Positions 6,017-6,284 of a DNA stretch of 6,284 nt are shown here, piece after piece. Made by a program: the position numbers and the translations under genes. Position 1 is the stretch's first letter, and every line of letters starts with the position of its first letter. Under the pieces are notes generated by a model. That model worked only from the letters and a program-made list of their open reading frames with translations. It searched no databases and was not told the DNA's origin. The stretch comes from Gammaproteobacteria bacterium (lineage in GTDB: Bacteria > Pseudomonadota > Gammaproteobacteria > GRL18), in the NCBI GenBank assembly GCA_030632625.1, contig DAOVUK010000206.1, positions 1 to 6,284 on the forward strand, read 5' to 3'.

Positions 6017-6040
6017 AGTACACATATAAGTACACATTAA
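6017..6040. repeat. Two tandem 12-mers, AGTACACAT-based
   Basis: AGTACACATATA (6017-6028) is followed directly by AGTACACATTAA (6029-6040); the first nine bases are identical and the copies differ at two positions. A 12-base step is close to one helical turn, as with paired binding sites for a transcription factor. The pair lies about 84 bases upstream of the -35 box proposed for the gene at 6217. Confidence 0.45.
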
Positions 6041-6123
6041 GTAAGTTTATTCCTACATTAAGATCCTATCCCAATGTTTTTATGATTCATTCAAAAAAAT
6101 AATTAACAACATTATTTTGATGG

Positions 6124-6152
6124 TTGAATATGATTGATATTGAGATTAGAAT
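6124..6152 (+). promoter_or_regulatory. Likely sigma-70 promoter of the gene at 6217
   Basis: -35 box TTGAAT (6124-6129), 17-base spacer, -10 box TAGAAT (6147-6152), matching consensus at four and five of six positions. Transcription would begin near 6159, leaving a leader of about 58 bases before ATG 6217. The tandem 12-mers at 6017-6040 lie upstream and could be a control site. Confidence 0.4.
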
Positions 6153-6216
6153 CGGATAAATGTATTACCAGTGCTTTGCTTTTATCCAAAGAACTTTTCG
6201 TCCGATAGAGAACATT

Positions 6217-6284
6217 ATGAAAAAACATTACTTTCACTTATTCGCTTTATGGTTAATAGTTTTGGGTTTTTTGCCTGTGCAGGC
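6217..6284 (+). CDS. Start of an exported protein (signal peptide only)
   Basis: ATG 6217 opens a frame that runs off the window after 22 complete codons plus two bases. The sequence MKKHYFHLFALWLIVLGFLP is a typical signal peptide: basic start, hydrophobic core, then a break at proline. The next residues, VQ and a codon starting GC (so alanine), could make a V-Q-A signal peptidase I site. No lipobox cysteine is seen within the visible part. AGAG about eight bases upstream is a modest ribosome site, and a promoter candidate lies at 6124-6152. It is divergent from the barrel gene. The product is periplasmic, outer-membrane or secreted; its family cannot be told from this fragment. Confidence 0.75.
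   Translation, partial: MKKHYFHLFALWLIVLGFLPVQ

Larger units (their letters stand above)
5694..6075. repeat. 11-bp inverted repeat bounding about 380 bases
   Basis: ATTGGGATAGG (5694-5704) is the exact reverse complement of CCTATCCCAAT (6065-6075). The left copy lies in a G-rich run that itself contains GGGAT three times (from 5691, 5697 and 5703). The bounded 382 bases contain the 45-codon ORF, the TGTCAGAT repeats and the tandem 12-mers. The arrangement is that of a small non-autonomous mobile element with terminal repeats. No target-site duplication is visible outside the arms, which counts against a recent insertion. A perfect 11-bp pair in a region this long is uncommon but not impossible by chance. 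Confidence 0.3.
5581..6216. other. Divergent intergenic region with repeats
   Basis: This spacer separates the minus-strand barrel gene from the plus-strand gene at 6217. It holds a promoter candidate for each, a 45-codon minus-strand ORF (5733-5870), an 11-bp inverted repeat bounding 5694-6075, two direct copies of TGTCAGAT (5965-5972 and 5997-6004), and a tandem pair of 12-mers (6017-6040). Its length is unusual for two simply divergent genes and suggests inserted or decayed sequence. Confidence 0.6.

Noticed and set aside
6151..6206. Competing hairpins in the leader of the gene at 6217 (GGATAAA with TTTATCC; ATCGGA with TCCGAT)
   Set aside because: The left arms overlap the proposed -10 box or the first transcribed bases, so most would not be in the mRNA; arms are only 6-7 bp.

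Overview
The window looks like chromosomal DNA from a moderately AT-rich Gammaproteobacterium. The main reason is the pair at the left end: the 3' end of a YfhM-type bacterial alpha-2-macroglobulin gene followed 45 bases later by pbpC, encoding penicillin-binding protein 1C. This is a well-known gammaproteobacterial gene pair. The outer-membrane barrel and signal-peptide genes further right also indicate a Gram-negative host. No gene here fixes the genus.

Layout. Positions 1-3375 (+ strand) are densely coding. The truncated macroglobulin gene and pbpC form one apparent operon acting in the periplasm: PbpC is a membrane-anchored murein synthase, and its macroglobulin partner is thought to trap proteases that reach the periplasm. 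Positions 3376-6216 are very different: about 2.8 kb of AT-rich, gene-poor DNA. The only ORFs of fair size there are both on the minus strand: a two-helix small membrane protein (4085-4354) and a secreted outer-membrane beta-barrel protein (4999-5580). A further 45-codon minus-strand ORF (5733-5870) is plausible. At 6217 a plus-strand gene starts with a clear signal peptide and runs off the window, divergent from the barrel gene.

The gene-poor part is rich in inverted repeats. They include a near-perfect 18-bp-arm palindrome (3946-3991), a cluster of CAGTCAA/TTGACTG repeats with two mutually exclusive pairings (4656-4745), a compound palindrome containing a weak Fur-box-like match (4801-4874), a GC-rich hairpin after the barrel gene (4926-4952), and an 11-bp inverted repeat bounding about 380 bp (5694-6075). 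There are also possible gene remnants, including a 25-codon ORF whose first dozen residues resemble the start of dihydrofolate reductase.

Taken together, I read this as a conserved cell-envelope operon followed by a variable intergenic zone with decayed or mobile repeat sequences. No complete transposase, CRISPR array, RNA gene or recognisable novel multi-gene system is visible. The repeat-dense zone is the part most worth checking.
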